Both the position numbers and the translations under genes were made by a program. From NCBI GenBank assembly GCA_019689775.1, contig JADGGV010000194.1:1-7444 (forward strand): a DNA stretch of 7,444 nucleotides, in the 5' to 3' direction. A model generated the notes under the pieces. That model was not told the origin of the DNA and did no database searches. It saw only the letters and a list, made by a program, of their open reading frames with translations. Source of the DNA: Gemmatimonadota bacterium. GTDB taxonomy: Bacteria; Gemmatimonadota; Gemmatimonadetes; Longimicrobiales; RSA9. Below are positions 6,579 to 7,444 of the stretch, piece by piece. Numbering within the stretch: position 1 is the stretch's first letter; every line of letters starts with the position of its first letter.

Positions 6579-7444
6579 GGCGCGCTCCCTCCGCCGCTCG
6601 CCTTCGACGCTCCGCTCGGCCAGCCCGTCTGCGGCAGGCCCGCGGTGATCCGGAGCGCGTTCGCGTAGTACACCTTGCGGAGGACGGCGTCGGGGAGATC
6701 GATGCCGTACAGCTTCCAGAACGCGTGGTAGGGGCGGTAGTAGTCGAAGTACTCGTCGCGCGTCTCGAAGACGCGCCAGTAGTACGGGTACTCCTCCGGC
6801 TGGAAGGAGTCCTTCCCGAACAGGATGCGGTCCTGGTAGCGGACGAAGAAGTCGTGCGCGGCGCGGGGCTGCCGGCCGATGTCGTAGAGCACGGCGCCGA
6901 CCTCGGTGTAGACGTTCGGCAGCTCGAGCAGCTTCGCGAGGCGGCCGAGGTCGTTCGCGTGCCACCCCATGTGCGCCGCGACGAACGTCGTCTTCGGGTG
7001 CCGGCGGAACAGGTTGTCGCGCTCCGTCATCAGCTCCTCGAAGCTGGGGAAGCGGTCCTGCGGGTAGCGCCGGTTCGGGAAGAGCGCGAGCTCGAGCCAG
7101 CGCTCGTTCGTGTAGTCGAGCGGCTCGAAGAACTCCTGCGGGTCCGCGGTGTGGATGAAGACCGGGATGCCGAGGCGGGCGCACGCGTCCCAGATCGGGT
7201 CCAGCTCCGGATCGTCGATGCGCAGCCGCGAGCCGTCGGCCTTGCGGATCGACAGGCCGAGGCTCTTCGAGACCTCGCCCACGCCGACCGCGCCCGCGGC
7301 GACGTCCGCCTCGAGCTGCTTCACCGCGCGCTCGGCCCACCCCGGCCCGACGTTCCGGAAGTCGATGCCCGCCAGCACGCGGATCCGGTCCTTCATCGGC
7401 GACGAGCGGATCAGCGCGACCGCCCGGCGCAGCCGCTCCCCGGA
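6575..7444 (-). CDS. Amidohydrolase-2 family TIM-barrel protein, 5' end beyond the window
   Basis: The frame runs without a stop to the window edge, so 289 C-terminal residues are visible and the N-terminus, with the usual metal-binding HxH, is missing. The ATG at 7396 is probably internal, because the 16 residues before it (SGERLRRAVALIRSSP) read as a natural helix leading into the next strand. Barrel strands with likely metal or catalytic residues are visible: PVFIHTADP (His codon at 7153-7151), FVAAHMGWHAND (first His at 6973-6971) and ILFGKDSFQPEEYPYYW (Asp at 6811-6809). This matches the metal-dependent hydrolase/decarboxylase superfamily that includes amidohydrolase 2 (ACMSD-like) proteins. 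The substrate is unknown. The glycine- and serine-rich end (SGASKASGGGSAP) looks like an unstructured tail. It is followed, with a 4-base overlap, by the GNAT gene, forming an operon. Confidence 0.88.
   Translation of the reverse strand, partial: SGERLRRAVALIRSSPMKDRIRVLAGIDFRNVGPGWAERAVKQLEADVAAGAVGVGEVSKSLGLSIRKADGSRLRIDDPELDPIWDACARLGIPVFIHTADPQEFFEPLDYTNERWLELALFPNRRYPQDRFPSFEELMTERDNLFRRHPKTTFVAAHMGWHANDLGRLAKLLELPNVYTEVGAVLYDIGRQPRAAHDFFVRYQDRILFGKDSFQPEEYPYYWRVFETRDEYFDYYRPYHAFWKLYGIDLPDAVLRKVYYANALRITAGLPQTGWPSGASKASGGGSAP
6585..6592 (-). promoter_or_regulatory. Shine-Dalgarno site supporting a GTG start for the acetyltransferase
   Basis: On the minus strand GGAGGGAG lies six bases before the GTG at 6578-6576. 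It sits within the end of the amidohydrolase coding sequence. No suitable ATG occurs before motif A without cutting away N-terminal structure, so the site decides for the GTG. Confidence 0.7.

Overview
The window is very GC-rich, densely packed bacterial DNA. It has short intergenic gaps, several 4-base start/stop overlaps, and long spurious reading frames on the strands opposite real genes. No rRNA, tRNA, phage, IS or CRISPR sequence is visible. The families present (BNR-repeat protein with a MoaD-like partner, DGPF/YCII protein, Vps62-like membrane protein, amidohydrolase of the TIM-barrel 'amidohydrolase 2' type) suit a GC-rich soil or sediment bacterium, such as an actinobacterium, a myxococcal-type lineage or an uncultured phylum like Rokubacteria. 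The sequence alone does not fix the taxon.

Layout. (1) 67-1475, plus strand: a cytoplasmic six-Asp-box beta-propeller protein, translationally coupled (ATGA) to a small ubiquitin-like MoaD/ThiS-family protein ending in Gly-Gly. (2) 1515-1928, minus strand: a DGPF/YCII-domain protein, convergent with the first pair. (3) 4336-2073, minus strand: a two-gene operon, first a small four-helix membrane protein, then a 601-residue Vps62-like protein with a coiled coil and C-terminal membrane helices, again joined by an ATGA overlap. (4) 4337-4701: the only long non-coding stretch, lying between divergent genes. It carries an imperfect 28-bp direct repeat and a third, inverted copy of its core. (5) 4702-6051, plus strand: a two-domain protein whose N-terminus looks like a PsbP/DcrB-type domain and whose C-terminus is an alpha-helical repeat region resembling the Imm49 immunity family. 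(6) 7444-6027, minus strand: an amidohydrolase, cut off at the window edge, coupled by a 4-base overlap to a GNAT acetyltransferase. The acetyltransferase tail overlaps the tail of gene (5) by 25 bp.

Two parts look most worth following up. One is the propeller/MoaD-like pair, which has no molybdopterin or thiamine genes beside it. The other is the divergent region with three copies of a CGGCAACGG-centred motif, between a Vps62-like membrane operon and an Imm49-like gene. I see no complete, nameable defence or biosynthetic system here.
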